This document shows, in pieces, positions 27,409 to 37,203 of a stretch of 64,000 nt of DNA (within the stretch, counting starts at the first letter, position 1; each line of letters opens with the position of its first letter). Origin of the DNA: Propionibacteriaceae bacterium AM104-82 (GTDB lineage Bacteria > Actinomycetota > Actinomycetes > Propionibacteriales > Propionibacteriaceae). The stretch lies in NCBI GenBank assembly GCA_027658995.1, contig JAQDQK010000003.1, forward strand, positions 124,001 to 188,000. Reading direction: 5' to 3'. The translations under genes were made by a program, and so were the position numbers. Under the pieces are notes generated by a model. That model was not told the DNA's origin. It was given only the letters and a program-made list of their open reading frames with translations, and did not search any database.

Positions 27409-29682
27409 ATGACGGCCTCGGCCCCCACCCGCGAAGAATCCCTCGTCCCCGAGAATGCCTGGGGAGGGTTCGTTCCCGGAGCGTGGCAGGACAGCATCGA
27501 CGTGCGCGACTTCATCCTCGCCAACTTCACGCCCTACACCGGCGACGCCGCGTTCCTCTCCGGCCCGACCGACAAGACGCTCAACGTGTGGGACACGCTG
27601 CAGCGCGACTTCCTGAGCATCGAGCGCGCCAAGCGCGTCTACGACGTCGAGACCCACATCCCCGCCGACGTCGACGCGTTCCCGGCCGGCTACATCTGCG
27701 CTGACGACGACGTCATCGTCGGCCTGCAGACCGACACCCCGCTGAAGCGGCCCATGATGCCGGCGGGCGGCTGGCGGATGGTCGAGACCGCGACCCGAGA
27801 GGCCGGCCTCGAGCCGGACGAGCGGATCAAGGAGATCTTCACCCGCTACCGCAAGACGCACAACGAGGCCGTCTTCGACATCTACACCCCGCGCATCCGC
27901 GCCGCCCGCAGTTCGCACCTGATCACCGGCCTGCCGGACGCCTACGGCCGCGGCCGCATCATCGGCGACTACCGTCGCGTCGCGCTGTACGGCGTCGACC
28001 GGCTGATCCAGGCCAAGCAAGCCGACAAGGACTCCATCGCCGACGAGCCGTTCAGCGAGAACTGGGCCCGCTACCGCGAGGAGCACTCCGAGCAGATCAA
28101 GGCGCTGAAGAAGCTCAAGAACCTCGGCGACAGCTACGGCTTCGACCTCTCCCGCCCCGCAGCCACCTTCCACGAGGCCGTGCAGTGGACCTACCTGGCC
28201 TACCTCGCCTCCGTGAAGAGCCAGGACGGCGCCGCCATGAGCATCGGCCGGCTCTCCGGCTTCTTCGACGTCTACGCCGAGCGCGACCTGGCCTCCGGCC
28301 TGATCACCGAGTCCGACGCGCAGGAGATCATCGACGCGCTCGTCACGAAGCTGCGCATCGTGCGCTTCCTGCGCACCATCGACTACGACCAGATCTTCTC
28401 CGGCGACCCCTACTGGGCGACCTGGTCCGACGGCGGCTTCGCAGACGACGGCCGCACGCTCGTCACCAAGACGTCGTTCCGGCTGCTCCAGACGCTGCGC
28501 AACCTCGGCCCCGCGCCCGAGCCGAACATCACCATCTACTGGGACGCCGCGCTGCCCGACGGCTACAAGGCCTTCTGCTCGCTGATCTCCATCGAGACCT
28601 CCGCGATCCAGTACGAGTCCGACGCCGAGATCCGCAGCCACTGGGGCGACGACACCGCCATCGCCTGCTGCGTCTCCCCGATGGCGATCGGCAAGCAGAT
28701 GCAGTTCTTCGGCGCCCGCCTCAACACCGCCAAGGCGCTGCTCTACGCCATCAACGGCGGCCGCGACGAGATGACGGGCAAGCAGGTCGTGGCGGGCTAC
28801 GACCCGCTCGCGGGCGACCAGCCCCTCGACTTCGACACCGTCTGGGCCAAGTACGACGCGATGCTTGACTGGGCGGTGCAGACCTACGTCGAGGCGCTCA
28901 ACATCATCCACTACTGCCACGACAAGTACGCCTACGAGGCCATGGAGATGGCGCTGCACGACGACGAGATCGTGCGCACCATGGGCTGCGGAATGGCGGG
29001 CCTCTCGATCGTGGCCGACTCGCTCTCGGCCATCAAGTTCGCCACCGTCACCCCCGTGCGTGACGAGTCCGGCCTGGTGGTCGACTACATCACCGAGGGC
29101 GACTTCCCCAAGTACGGCAACGACGACGACCGCGCCGACGACCTCGCCAAGCTCGTCGTCTCGACCGTGATGGAGAAGATCCGCGGCATCAAGCTCTACC
29201 GCGACGCCATCGCGACCCAGTCGGTCCTGACGATCACCTCCAACGTCGTCTACGGCAAGGCCACCGGCGCCTTCCCGTCGGGCCACGCCGCGGGCACCCC
29301 CTTCGCGCCCGGCGCGAACCCCGCCAACGGTGCAGACACCCACGGCATGCTCGCCTCCATGATGAGCGTCGGCAAGCTGTCCTACGACGACGCGCTCGAC
29401 GGCATCTCGCTGACCAACACCATCACCCCGACCGCGCTCGGTCGCACCGAGCAGGAGCGGATCGACAACCTGGTCGGCATCCTCGACGCAGGCATGGGGG
29501 AGGGGCTCTACCACGCCAACATCAACGTGCTGAACCGCGAGACGCTGCTCGACGCGATGGAGAACCCGGAGAACTACCCGCAGTTGACCATCCGCGTCTC
29601 CGGATACGCCGTCAACTTCGTGAAGCTGACCCGCGAGCAGCAGCTCGACGTGCTCTCACGCACCTTCCACGAGGCGCTCTGA
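27409..29682 (+). CDS. pflB: Formate C-acetyltransferase (pyruvate formate-lyase)
   Basis: Glycyl-radical enzyme that converts pyruvate and CoA to acetyl-CoA and formate under anaerobic conditions. At 757 residues it is full length. The active-site Cys pair is at 420-421 (IACCVSPM) and the radical-bearing Gly at 732 (RVSGYAVNF), both at the spacing of characterised enzymes. The ATG at 27409 has AGGAG 6 bases upstream. The radical-SAM activase starts 2 bases after the stop, so the pair is one operon. The oxygen sensitivity of the radical explains the anaerobic-type promoter in front. Confidence 0.97.
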   Translation: MTASAPTREESLVPENAWGGFVPGAWQDSIDVRDFILANFTPYTGDAAFLSGPTDKTLNVWDTLQRDFLSIERAKRVYDVETHIPADVDAFPAGYICADDDVIVGLQTDTPLKRPMMPAGGWRMVETATREAGLEPDERIKEIFTRYRKTHNEAVFDIYTPRIRAARSSHLITGLPDAYGRGRIIGDYRRVALYGVDRLIQAKQADKDSIADEPFSENWARYREEHSEQIKALKKLKNLGDSYGFDLSRPAATFHEAVQWTYLAYLASVKSQDGAAMSIGRLSGFFDVYAERDLASGLITESDAQEIIDALVTKLRIVRFLRTIDYDQIFSGDPYWATWSDGGFADDGRTLVTKTSFRLLQTLRNLGPAPEPNITIYWDAALPDGYKAFCSLISIETSAIQYESDAEIRSHWGDDTAIACCVSPMAIGKQMQFFGARLNTAKALLYAINGGRDEMTGKQVVAGYDPLAGDQPLDFDTVWAKYDAMLDWAVQTYVEALNIIHYCHDKYAYEAMEMALHDDEIVRTMGCGMAGLSIVADSLSAIKFATVTPVRDESGLVVDYITEGDFPKYGNDDDRADDLAKLVVSTVMEKIRGIKLYRDAIATQSVLTITSNVVYGKATGAFPSGHAAGTPFAPGANPANGADTHGMLASMMSVGKLSYDDALDGISLTNTITPTALGRTEQERIDNLVGILDAGMGEGLYHANINVLNRETLLDAMENPENYPQLTIRVSGYAVNFVKLTREQQLDVLSRTFHEAL

Positions 29683-29684
29683 GC

Positions 29685-30542
29685 ATGAGCGAGGTCCTGC
29701 TGGACGCCCCGGGTTGCGGGGCGCCCAGCGCGCCCGCGCAACCGGCGATGGTGGGCGGCATCCCCGTCGCCAACGACCTGTCGCGCTCCGAACTGCTCCT
29801 CGCCCAACGGGTCGGGGAGGTCGGCTCGGTGCACTCCTGGGAGCTGGTCACCGCCGTCGACGGCCCCGGCACCAGGATGACGACCTTCCTGGCGGGCTGC
29901 CCGCTGCGCTGCCTCTACTGCCACAACCCCGACACCATGACCGCCAACCGCGGCATGCCGGTGCGGGCCGAGGACCTGCTCGCGCGCATCCGGCGCTACC
30001 GGGGCGTGTTCCGGGCGACCAGGGGCGGCATCACGCTCTCCGGCGGCGAGGTCCTGCAGCAGCCGGCCTTCGCGGGCCGGATCCTGCGCGGGGCCAAGGA
30101 GATGGGCATCCACACCGCCATCGACACGTCGGGCTTCCTGGGGGCCAACGCCTCCGACGAACTGCTCGCCGACGTCGACCTGGTGCTGCTCGACGTCAAG
30201 TCCGGCGACGAGGCGACCTACCGTCGGGTGACGGGCCGCGACCTCGCCCCCACCCTCGACTTCGGCCGCCGACTCGACGCCCTCGGCATCGCGACCTGGA
30301 TCCGCTTCGTGCTCGTGCCCGGGCTCACCGACGACCCCGACAACATCGCGCCGATCGCCGACTACGCGGCGAGCCTCGGCAGCGTCGAACGGGTCGAGGT
30401 GCTGCCCTTCCACCAGATGGGCCGCGCCAAGTGGGAGGAGTTGGGGCTGCAGTACGAACTGGGGGAGACCCAGCCGCCCAGCGCCGACCAGGTCGCGGCC
30501 GCGAGGGCAGTGTTCGAGGCCAGGGGCCTGCTCACCTACTGA
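29685..30542 (+). CDS. pflA: Pyruvate formate-lyase activating enzyme (radical SAM)
   Basis: Installs the glycyl radical on PflB using S-adenosylmethionine and a [4Fe-4S] cluster. The cluster motif CxxxCxxC is visible at Cys72, Cys76 and Cys79 (GCPLRCLYCHN), followed by the GGITLSGGE motif that binds SAM and the DVKSGDEATYRRVTG segment of PFL activases. The 285-residue length includes about 40 extra N-terminal residues compared with shorter activases; an internal start cannot be excluded. It directly follows pflB. Confidence 0.95.
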   Translation: MSEVLLDAPGCGAPSAPAQPAMVGGIPVANDLSRSELLLAQRVGEVGSVHSWELVTAVDGPGTRMTTFLAGCPLRCLYCHNPDTMTANRGMPVRAEDLLARIRRYRGVFRATRGGITLSGGEVLQQPAFAGRILRGAKEMGIHTAIDTSGFLGANASDELLADVDLVLLDVKSGDEATYRRVTGRDLAPTLDFGRRLDALGIATWIRFVLVPGLTDDPDNIAPIADYAASLGSVERVEVLPFHQMGRAKWEELGLQYELGETQPPSADQVAAARAVFEARGLLTY

Positions 30543-30597
30543 TCGGGACCCGGTTCCCACTAGCATGTCTGGGGCAGCGTCACGCAAGGAGGCCCCC

Positions 30598-31260
30598 ATG
30601 TCCTATCCGCAGAACCCAGGCGGCTACAACGCACCCGGCAACCAGGGCGGCGGCTACCCCCAGCAGGGCGGCCAGGGCTTCGGACAGCAGTACCCCGGCG
30701 GCTACCAGCAACAGAACCCCGGCGGCTACCAGCAACAGAACCCCGGCGGCTACCAGCAACAGGGCTTCGGGCAGCAGCAGTTCAACCAGGCCCCGCAGAA
30801 GAGCAACCTCGGGCTCTGGATCGGCGTCGGGGTGCTCGGCGTCGCGGTGCTCGCGGTGCTGCTGTGGCTCTTCCTCGGCACCGGCGGCCAGTACGTCGGC
30901 AAGAAGATGCCCTCGCTGCCGTCGAGTTTCGCCGGCTGGACCAAGGTCGAAGACACCGGCCTCGGCATCTCCTTCGGCGAGAACTACGAGAAGGGCGGCA
31001 AGCACGTGATGGCCCTTTCCGTCCCGATCGACGACGAGGACAAGCCCGACCCGACGGCCCCGCCGAGCGGGTTCGGCGACGTCGACGTGCCGGAGCCGCG
31101 CAAGATCGGCACCGGCATGTTCTGCTCCGACTACGACTCGATGGGCGTGAAGAACACCTCCTGCTACGGGGTGTGGGAGGACGGCGTGACCATGTTCATC
31201 TCCGAATCGGACTCCGCCGCCGAGGAAGCCCTCAAGGACTTCGTCAAGAGCGGGAAGTAG
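30598..31260 (+). CDS. Membrane-anchored protein with Q/G/P-rich N-terminus, unknown function
   Basis: A 220-residue protein: an N-terminal low-complexity region rich in Gly, Gln, Tyr and Pro (about 1-68), one transmembrane helix (about 76-97), then a soluble domain of about 120 residues with two Cys ([10 protein letters not shown] and TSCYGVW) that could form a disulphide outside the cell. The ATG at 30598 follows AAGGAGG. The type resembles the Pro/Gln-rich DUF-like proteins common in actinobacteria, where the low-complexity part lies inside the cell; no activity is predicted. Confidence 0.75.
   Translation: MSYPQNPGGYNAPGNQGGGYPQQGGQGFGQQYPGGYQQQNPGGYQQQNPGGYQQQGFGQQQFNQAPQKSNLGLWIGVGVLGVAVLAVLLWLFLGTGGQYVGKKMPSLPSSFAGWTKVEDTGLGISFGENYEKGGKHVMALSVPIDDEDKPDPTAPPSGFGDVDVPEPRKIGTGMFCSDYDSMGVKNTSCYGVWEDGVTMFISESDSAAEEALKDFVKSGK
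30693..30764 (+). repeat. Three tandem 24-bp coding repeats
   Basis: Two identical units of 24 bp plus a third with two changes, each beginning CCCCGGCGGCTACCAGCAAC and each encoding PGGYQQQN/G. They sit in the low-complexity N-terminus of the membrane-anchored protein. Being identical at the DNA level and in frame, they could vary in copy number by slippage. Confidence 0.85.
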
Positions 31261-31275
31261 GGGAGGACCCCCGAT

Positions 31276-31304
31276 TTGGTCCATCCGGCGAGCCGTGCCA
31301 GAAT
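31276..31304 (+). promoter_or_regulatory. Promoter of the S10 ribosomal operon
   Basis: TTGGTC (31276-31281) and CAGAAT (31299-31304) with a 17-base spacer form a reasonable vegetative promoter right after the stop of the previous gene. The predicted start point is near 31311, about 225 bases before rpsJ. Confidence 0.55.
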
Positions 31305-31535
31305 GGACCGGTTGCTCCGCGAGGGGTGCCAGGTGTGGAAGCGCCAGGCGCTCTACGAGTGAGGTCTACAACGCCCAAGCGCGAGATGTGACCTTCGGAA
31401 GGCGAAAGCCGGAGGAAGGGGTGTCTTACCTTGCGGCAACGGGCGCGACACTCCCGACCTCGGGGGTCGGGGCGACAAGGGGTTTTACCCCGTAGGAACT
31501 TGAAATTTCCAAAGGGACGAGAAGAAGGAACGACT
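31305..31535 (+). promoter_or_regulatory. Long 5' leader of the S10 operon
   Basis: About 230 untranslated bases precede rpsJ, a length that in many bacteria serves autogenous control of the S10 operon by a ribosomal protein (L4 in gammaproteobacteria). Local hairpins are visible, for example CCCGACCTCGGGGGTCGGGG around 31453-31472 and GGGG-TTTTA-CCCC just before a GAAGGAA ribosome site. No U-run attenuator is evident. The controlling protein is not known from sequence. Confidence 0.4.
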
Positions 31536-31847
31536 GTGGCTGGACAAAAGATCCGCATCAGGCTGCGGGCGTATGACCATGAGGTCATCGACAGCTCGGC
31601 GCGCAAGATCGTCGACACCGTGACTCGCACGGGTGCGAAGGTGGCCGGCCCTGTGCCGCTGCCGACGGAGAAGAACGTGTTCTGCGTTATCCGTTCGCCC
31701 CACAAGTACAAGGACAGCCGCGAGCACTTCGAAATGCGCACGCACAAGCGTCTGATCGACATCCTCGATCCGACGCCGAAGACCGTCGATTCGCTCATGC
31801 GTCTCGACCTGCCTGCTGGCGTTGACATCGAGATCAAGCTCCCGTGA
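31536..31847 (+). CDS. rpsJ: 30S ribosomal protein S10
   Basis: Small-subunit protein of 103 residues and first gene of the S10 operon; in many bacteria it also acts as NusE in antitermination. The sequence ([18 protein letters not shown] at the start, [17 protein letters not shown] later) is unmistakable. The GTG at 31536 is preceded by GAAGGAA and matches the usual N-terminus; rplC follows after 11 bases. Confidence 0.97.
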   Translation: MAGQKIRIRLRAYDHEVIDSSARKIVDTVTRTGAKVAGPVPLPTEKNVFCVIRSPHKYKDSREHFEMRTHKRLIDILDPTPKTVDSLMRLDLPAGVDIEIKLP

Positions 31848-31858
31848 GGTCTGCTGAA

Positions 31859-32515
31859 ATGAGTGAACGAATCGTGAAGGGCATCCTGGGCACCAAGCTC
31901 GGCATGACCCAGTTGTGGGACGAGAACAACAAGGTCGTCCCCGTGACTGTCATCCAGGCGGGACCGTGCGTCGTGACGCAGGTCCGCACCCCCGAGACCG
32001 ACGGCTACAACGCCGTGCAGCTCGGCTTCGGCGCCGTCAAGGCGAAGAAGGTCACCAAGCCTGAGGCCGGGCACTTCGCCAAGGCCGACGTCACCCCCCG
32101 CAAGCACCTGGTTGAGCTCCGCACCGCTGACGCGTCCGAGTTCGAACTGGGCCAGGAGCTGACCGCCGAGGTCTTCGCCGACGGCGAGATCGTCGACGTG
32201 ACCGGCACCTCCAAGGGCAAGGGCACCGCCGGTGTCATGAAGCGCCACGGCTTCAAGGGCCTGCGCGCCTCGCACGGTGTGCACCGCAAGCACCGCTCGC
32301 CCGGCTCCATCGGTGGCTGCGCCACCCCCGGCAGGGTCTTCAAGGGCCTTCGCATGGCGGGTCGCATGGGCAATGACAAGGTCACCGTCCAGAACCTGAA
32401 GATTCACGCCGTCGACGCTGAGCGTGGCCTGCTGCTTGTCCGCGGCGCCATCCCCGGAAACAATGGCTCCCTCGTCGTCGTCCGCAGCGCAGCTAAGAAG
32501 GGTGACGCAGCATGA
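31859..32515 (+). CDS. rplC: 50S ribosomal protein L3
   Basis: Early-assembling 23S rRNA-binding protein of 218 residues. [12 protein letters not shown] opens the family fold, and the [15 protein letters not shown] loop with the AGRMGN block reaches toward the peptidyl transferase centre. ATG 31859 is chosen over an upstream in-frame GTG because family homology starts there. The last four bases overlap rplD (ATGA). Confidence 0.97.
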   Translation: MSERIVKGILGTKLGMTQLWDENNKVVPVTVIQAGPCVVTQVRTPETDGYNAVQLGFGAVKAKKVTKPEAGHFAKADVTPRKHLVELRTADASEFELGQELTAEVFADGEIVDVTGTSKGKGTAGVMKRHGFKGLRASHGVHRKHRSPGSIGGCATPGRVFKGLRMAGRMGNDKVTVQNLKIHAVDAERGLLLVRGAIPGNNGSLVVVRSAAKKGDAA

Positions 32516-33483
32516 GCGATCTGACCGTTGACGTGATCGACGCCAAGGGCAAGAAGGCTGGCAAGGCCGACCTTCCCGCCGCGCTGTTCGACACGCAGAC
32601 CAACATCCCCCTGATCCACCAGGTCGTCGTGGCCCAGCTGGCCGCCGCCCGCCAGGGCACGCACGACACCAAGACCCGCGCCGAGGTGCGCGGCGGTGGC
32701 ATCAAGCCGTGGCGCCAGAAGGGCACCGGCCGTGCACGTCACGGTTCGCGTCGCTCGCCGATCTGGACCGGCGGTGGCGTCGTCCACGGCCCGACCCCGC
32801 GTGACTACTCGCAGCGCACCCCCAAGAAGATGGTCGCCGCCGCTCTGCGTGGCGCCCTCTCTGACCGCGCTCGTGACGGCCAGGTGTTCGTGATCTCCGA
32901 GATCGTCTCGGGCGACAAGCCCTCGACGAAGGGTGCGATCGCGACGCTGACCAAGGTCGCAGGCGACATCTCCAAGGTGCTCGTCGTGCTCGACCGCTTC
33001 GAGGACATCGCCTGGCTGAGCCTGCGCAACGTCCCGACGGTGCACGCGCTCGCCGTCGACCAGCTCAACACCTACGACGTGCTGGTCAACGACAAGGTGG
33101 TCTTCACCTCCGCAGCGCTGGCCGCTTTCGTCGCGGGCCCCGCAACCGGCAAGTCGGTCAAGGCCGTCGCCACCGAGTCCGAGGCCGCAGCCGAGGCTCC
33201 CGTCGCCAAGGCCGCTCCGGCCAAGGCGGCTCCCGCCAAGGAAGCCCCCGCCAAGGAGGCCCCGGCCGACGAGGCTGAGGTCAACGACGGTGGCTACCGC
33301 GGCGACAACCCGCCCGCCGGGTTCGACATCAAGGGCAACGCCGATTCCGGCAAGTACCACACGCCCGAGTCGCCCTGGTACGGCCGCACCAAGGCTGAGG
33401 TCTGGTTCGACAGTGCCGAGGCAGCAGAGGCCGCCGGGTTCGTCCCGGCAGTCGCCAACAACAACGAGGAGAAGGACAAGTGA
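32512..33483 (+). CDS. rplD: 50S ribosomal protein L4 with long C-terminal extension
   Basis: The L4 core (about residues 1-210) is normal, including the exit-tunnel loop [21 protein letters not shown]. It is followed by an Ala/Lys/Pro/Glu-rich linker (about 212-260) and a compact C-terminal module (about 265-323) with the signature IKGN at 273-276, [12 protein letters not shown], and AEVWF at 295-299. The total of 323 residues is roughly 100 longer than ordinary L4. Short modules of this KGN/AEVWF kind are, from memory, appended to other actinobacterial proteins too; the function is unknown. The start overlaps rplC. Confidence 0.95.
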   Translation: MSDLTVDVIDAKGKKAGKADLPAALFDTQTNIPLIHQVVVAQLAAARQGTHDTKTRAEVRGGGIKPWRQKGTGRARHGSRRSPIWTGGGVVHGPTPRDYSQRTPKKMVAAALRGALSDRARDGQVFVISEIVSGDKPSTKGAIATLTKVAGDISKVLVVLDRFEDIAWLSLRNVPTVHALAVDQLNTYDVLVNDKVVFTSAALAAFVAGPATGKSVKAVATESEAAAEAPVAKAAPAKAAPAKEAPAKEAPADEAEVNDGGYRGDNPPAGFDIKGNADSGKYHTPESPWYGRTKAEVWFDSAEAAEAAGFVPAVANNNEEKDK

Positions 33484-33791
33484 TGACTGCGCTGAAGATC
33501 CGCGATCACCGCGACGTCATCCTGCGTCCCGTGGTGAGCGAGAAGAGCTACAACCTGCTCGATGACGGCAAGTACACCTTCGTCGTCGCTCCCGATGCCA
33601 ACAAGACCGAGATCAAGATCGCCATCGAGACGATCTTCGGTGTCAAGGTGGCCTCGGTGAACACCCTCAACCGCCAGGGCAAGCGCCGTCGCACCCGCTA
33701 CGGGTACGGCAAGAAGGTCGACACCAAGCGTGCGATCATCACCCTCGCTGAGGGCGAGAGCATCGACATCTTCGGGGGCCCGGTCGGCTGA
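33483..33791 (+). CDS. rplW: 50S ribosomal protein L23
   Basis: Exit-tunnel rim protein of about 102 residues, docking site for trigger factor and SRP on the ribosome. The sequence [21 protein letters not shown] and the basic loop [15 protein letters not shown] are typical. The start is either GTG 33480 or ATG 33483; I favour the ATG because the AGGAGAAGG ribosome site is better spaced. It overlaps the rplD stop. Confidence 0.96.
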   Translation: MTALKIRDHRDVILRPVVSEKSYNLLDDGKYTFVVAPDANKTEIKIAIETIFGVKVASVNTLNRQGKRRRTRYGYGKKVDTKRAIITLAEGESIDIFGGPVG

Positions 33792-33826
33792 CCGGCGTGC
33801 CTCTTACAGAAGAAGGAATTTGACTC

Positions 33827-34663
33827 ATGGGTATCCGTAAGTACAAGCCGACTACGCCGGGCCGTCGCGGCTCGAGCGTGTCCGACTTCGTCGAGCTCAC
33901 TCGCTCCACTCCGGAGAAGTCGCTGCTCGCGCCGAAGCCGAAGACCGGCGGTCGTAACAACACCGGCCGCATCACCACGCGCCACATCGGCGGCGGCCAC
34001 AAGCAGGCCTACCGCATCATCGATTTCAAGCGCTACGACAAGGACGGCGTGCCGGCGAAGGTCGCTCACATCGAGTACGACCCCAACCGCACCGCCCGCA
34101 TCGCGCTGCTGCACTACGCGGACGGCGAGAAGCGCTACATCATCGCCCCCAACGGGCTGGCACAGGGCACCGTCATCTCGGCGGGCGAGGGTTCGGACAT
34201 CAAGCCGGGCAACAACCTCGAACTGCGCCAGATCCCCGTCGGCACCACGGTGCACGCCGTGGAACTGCGCCCCGGCGGTGGCGCGAAGCTCGGCCGTTCG
34301 GCCGGCTCCGCGATCCAGCTGGTCGCCCGCGAAGGCAAGTACGCCACGCTGCGTCTTCCCTCCGGCGAAATGCGCATGGTCGACGTCCGCTGCCGCGCCA
34401 CGATCGGCACGGTCGGCAACGCCGAGCAGTCGAACATTAACTGGGGCAAGGCCGGCCGTAACCGCTGGAAGGGCATCCGCCCGACCGTCCGCGGTGTCGT
34501 GATGAACCCCGTCGACCACCCGCACGGTGGTGGCGAGGGCCGCACGTCGGGTGGCCGTCACCCCGTGTCCCCGTGGGGCAAGCCTGAGGGCCGTACCCGC
34601 GACAAGAACAAGGCGAGCAACCGTCTTATCGTCCGTCGTCGCAAGACCGGCAAGAAGCGCTGA
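33827..34663 (+). CDS. rplB: 50S ribosomal protein L2
   Basis: Central 23S rRNA-binding protein needed for subunit association and peptidyl transferase integrity. It has 278 residues, opening [14 protein letters not shown]. The functionally important [17 protein letters not shown] loop with its conserved His is intact. Position and spacing are those of a standard S10 operon. Confidence 0.98.
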   Translation: MGIRKYKPTTPGRRGSSVSDFVELTRSTPEKSLLAPKPKTGGRNNTGRITTRHIGGGHKQAYRIIDFKRYDKDGVPAKVAHIEYDPNRTARIALLHYADGEKRYIIAPNGLAQGTVISAGEGSDIKPGNNLELRQIPVGTTVHAVELRPGGGAKLGRSAGSAIQLVAREGKYATLRLPSGEMRMVDVRCRATIGTVGNAEQSNINWGKAGRNRWKGIRPTVRGVVMNPVDHPHGGGEGRTSGGRHPVSPWGKPEGRTRDKNKASNRLIVRRRKTGKKR

Positions 34664-34681
34664 TAGGGAGCCTGAGGAACA

Positions 34682-34963
34682 ATGCCACGCAGCCTTAAGA
34701 AGGGCCCCTTCGTCGACGACCACCTGCTCAAGAAGGTGGAAGTTCAGAACGAAAAGGGCACCAAGAACGTCATCCGCACCTGGTCGCGCCGCTCGATGAT
34801 CATTCCCGACATGCTCGGGCACACCATCGCGGTGCACGACGGTCGCAAGCACGTCCCGGTGTTCGTCACCGAGTCCATGATCGGTCACAAGCTGGGCGAG
34901 TTCGCTCCGACGCGTACCTTCAAGGGTCACGTGAAGGACGACAAGAAGGCCCGCCGCCGCTGA
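34682..34963 (+). CDS. rpsS: 30S ribosomal protein S19
   Basis: Small-subunit head protein of 93 residues near the A-site finger. [14 protein letters not shown] and [16 protein letters not shown] are family hallmarks. Spaced 18 bases after rplB. Confidence 0.98.
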   Translation: MPRSLKKGPFVDDHLLKKVEVQNEKGTKNVIRTWSRRSMIIPDMLGHTIAVHDGRKHVPVFVTESMIGHKLGEFAPTRTFKGHVKDDKKARRR

Positions 34964-34990
34964 GGCGCGAGATAAGGAACTGATTCAACT

Positions 34991-35392
34991 ATGAGCAACG
35001 AGAACGGCAACAGCCGTCGTCGCGAGGCCCTGCTGGGCGATCGCGACGGCTCGTACGCCATCGCGCGTCACGTCCGCATGAGCCCCACCAAGGTTCGTCG
35101 CGTCATCGATCTGGTCCGCGGCATGGACGTCAAGGACGCCCTGGTCGCCCTCAAGTTCGCCCCGCAGGCCGCTTCCGAGCCGGTCTACAAGGTCGTCGCC
35201 TCGGCGGTCGCCAACGCGGAGACCGCGGAGGGCATGCGCGCCGATGACCTGTACATCTCCAAGGCGTTCGTCGACGAGGGTGTCACCCTCCGCCGCATCC
35301 GCCCGCGGGCCAAGGGGTCGGCCAGCCGCATCCTGAAGCGCGGCTCGCACATCACCGTGGTCGTCGAACCCCGCGAGACGAAGGGAGCCTGA
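34991..35392 (+). CDS. rplV: 50S ribosomal protein L22
   Basis: Tunnel-lining protein of 133 residues. [20 protein letters not shown] and the beta-hairpin region [16 protein letters not shown] are clear; the hairpin is where macrolide-resistance changes occur in other species, and no deletion is seen here. It has a short polar N-terminal extension. rpsC follows 2 bases after the stop. Confidence 0.97.
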   Translation: MSNENGNSRRREALLGDRDGSYAIARHVRMSPTKVRRVIDLVRGMDVKDALVALKFAPQAASEPVYKVVASAVANAETAEGMRADDLYISKAFVDEGVTLRRIRPRAKGSASRILKRGSHITVVVEPRETKGA

Positions 35393-35394
35393 TA

Positions 35395-36204
35395 ATGGGC
35401 CAGAAGATCAACCCGAACGGCTTCCGCCTCGGCATCACCACCGACCACACCTCCCGTTGGTACAGCGACAAGCAGTACTCGGAGTTCGTCGGTGAGGACG
35501 TCAAGATCCGTGAGTACCTGACCAAGACGCTCGAGCGCGCAGGCATCTCGTCCATCGAGATCGAGCGCCGCTCCGAGCGGGTGACCATCTTCCTGCACGC
35601 CGCCCGCCCGGGCATCGTCATCGGCCGTAACGGCGCCGAGGCGGAGCGCGTCCGCGCCGAGCTGGAGAAGCTCACCGGCAAGCAGGTCCAGCTGAACATC
35701 CTCGAGGTCAAGAACCCCGAGATCGACGCTCAGCTGGTCGCCCAGGGCATCGCCGAGCAGCTCGGCGCCCGTGTCGCCTTCCGTCGCGCCATGCGCAAGG
35801 CCCAGCAGACCGCCATGCGTGCGGGCGCCAAGGGTATCCGCATCAAGTGCTCCGGTCGTCTCGGCGGCGCCGAGATGTCGCGCTCCGAGGGTTACCGCGA
35901 CGGCCAGGTGCCGCTGCACACCCTCCGCGCCGACATCGACTACGGCTTCTACGAGGCCCGCACCACGTTCGGCCGCATCGGCGTCAAGGTGTGGATCTAC
36001 AAGGGCGACGTCGCAGGCACCCGCGCCGAGCGCGCAGCCCAGAAGGCCGCCCGCAACAACGCGCCGTCCGGTCGTCAGCGTCCGGGCCGTCGTCCGGCCC
36101 GCGGTGACCGTGGAGATCGTCCCGAGCGTGGCGGTCGCCGCCGCGCCGACGCAGCTCAGGCTGACGCCCCCGCTGCGCCCGCAACTGAGAACGCAGGAGC
36201 ATAA
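35395..36204 (+). CDS. rpsC: 30S ribosomal protein S3
   Basis: mRNA-entry-site protein of 269 residues: [12 protein letters not shown] start, KH domain with [12 protein letters not shown], and the C-terminal domain [14 protein letters not shown]. The tail (about 215-269) is a low-complexity Arg/Gly/Asp then Ala/Pro stretch, a common actinobacterial extension with no known fold. Confidence 0.97.
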   Translation: MGQKINPNGFRLGITTDHTSRWYSDKQYSEFVGEDVKIREYLTKTLERAGISSIEIERRSERVTIFLHAARPGIVIGRNGAEAERVRAELEKLTGKQVQLNILEVKNPEIDAQLVAQGIAEQLGARVAFRRAMRKAQQTAMRAGAKGIRIKCSGRLGGAEMSRSEGYRDGQVPLHTLRADIDYGFYEARTTFGRIGVKVWIYKGDVAGTRAERAAQKAARNNAPSGRQRPGRRPARGDRGDRPERGGRRRADAAQADAPAAPATENAGA

Positions 36205-36206
36205 GC

Positions 36207-36626
36207 ATGCTGATTCCTCGTCGAGTTAAGTTCCGTAAGCAGCACCACCCCAAGCGGGACGGTGCGGCCAAGGGCGGCACCAAGCTCGCCTTCGGTGACT
36301 TCGGAATCCAGGCGCTCGAGTCGTCCTACCTGACCAACCGTCAGATCGAGGCCGCTCGTATCGCCATGACCCGTCACATCAAGCGTGGCGGTAAGGTCTG
36401 GATCAACGTGTACCCGGACCGCCCCCTGACCAAGAAGCCTGCCGAGACCCGCATGGGTTCCGGTAAGGGCTCGCCCGAGTGGTGGGTTGCCAACATCAAG
36501 CCCGGACGCGTGCTGTTCGAGCTCTCCGGTGTTCCGGAGGAGGTGGCCCGTGAGGCCATGCGTCTGGCCATCCACAAGCTGCCGTTCAAGGCACGCTTCA
36601 TCAAGCGCGAAGCAGGTGACATCTGA
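36207..36626 (+). CDS. rplP: 50S ribosomal protein L16
   Basis: Protein of 139 residues near the A-site tRNA elbow. [19 protein letters not shown] and [17 protein letters not shown] are diagnostic. Its TGA shares a base with the rpmC ATG. Confidence 0.98.
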   Translation: MLIPRRVKFRKQHHPKRDGAAKGGTKLAFGDFGIQALESSYLTNRQIEAARIAMTRHIKRGGKVWINVYPDRPLTKKPAETRMGSGKGSPEWWVANIKPGRVLFELSGVPEEVAREAMRLAIHKLPFKARFIKREAGDI

Positions 36627-36859
36627 TGAGCAAGAACCTCGCCGCACACGACCTGCGTGGTCTGTCGCGTGATCAGCTCAACGCCAAGGTTGTTGAGCTG
36701 AAGGAAGAAGCGTTCGGTCTTCGCTTCCAGGCGGCCACCGGCCAGCTGGAGTCGAGCAGCCGGCTGCGCAGCGTCCGCAAGGACATCGCCCGCATCTACA
36801 CCGTGCTGCAGGAGCGCAACCTCGGCATCGTGGACGAGCCCGCTGTTGAGGAGAAGTGA
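36626..36859 (+). CDS. rpmC: 50S ribosomal protein L29
   Basis: Small helical protein at the tunnel exit, 77 residues. [20 protein letters not shown] and the [18 protein letters not shown] helix identify it. A short acidic tail is appended. It overlaps rplP by one base. Confidence 0.96.
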   Translation: MSKNLAAHDLRGLSRDQLNAKVVELKEEAFGLRFQAATGQLESSSRLRSVRKDIARIYTVLQERNLGIVDEPAVEEK

Positions 36860-36861
36860 AC

Positions 36862-37137
36862 ATGAGCGAAGAGAGCACCACGGCTGAGCGCAGCCGCCGC
36901 AAGGTCCTTCAGGGCGTCGTCGTCTCGGACAAGATGGACAAGACCATCGTCGTCCTGGTCGAGGACCGTGTGAAGCACCCGCTGTACGGCAAGGTCATGA
37001 CCAAGTCCGAGCGGCTCAAGGCCCACGACGAGAACAACGAAGCCGGCCTCGGCGACCGCGTCCGCGTCATGGAGACCCGCCCGCTGTCGGCGACGAAGCG
37101 CTGGCGCCTGGTCGAGATCATCGAGCGCGCCAAGTAA
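36862..37137 (+). CDS. rpsQ: 30S ribosomal protein S17
   Basis: Primary 16S rRNA-binding protein of 91 residues and last gene of the S10 operon here. [36 protein letters not shown] sequence is clear at its two halves. ATG 36862 is favoured over an in-frame GTG at 36856 because GAGGAGAAG then sits at proper distance. A strong terminator follows 10 bases later, so the operon truly ends. Confidence 0.96.
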   Translation: MSEESTTAERSRRKVLQGVVVSDKMDKTIVVLVEDRVKHPLYGKVMTKSERLKAHDENNEAGLGDRVRVMETRPLSATKRWRLVEIIERAK

Positions 37138-37147
37138 GCACAAAGTG

Positions 37148-37180
37148 ACGGCCCGTCCCTCTTTGAGGGGCGGGCCGTTT
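37148..37180 (+). terminator. Intrinsic terminator of the S10 operon
   Basis: A 14-bp stem (ACGGCCCGTCCCTC against GAGGGGCGGGCCGT, one G-U pair) with a three-base TTT loop is followed by TTTCTC. It sits 10 bases after rpsQ and 23 bases before the end of the convergent LacI gene, which it could serve from the other side as well. Confidence 0.88.
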
Positions 37181-37203
37181 CTCATTGCCTAGGCTTTGAT
37201 TGG

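Noticed and set aside
30693..30764. CRISPR-like or regulatory repeat
   Set aside because: Three in-frame 24-bp units without spacers inside a Q/G-rich coding region. Simple coding repeats.
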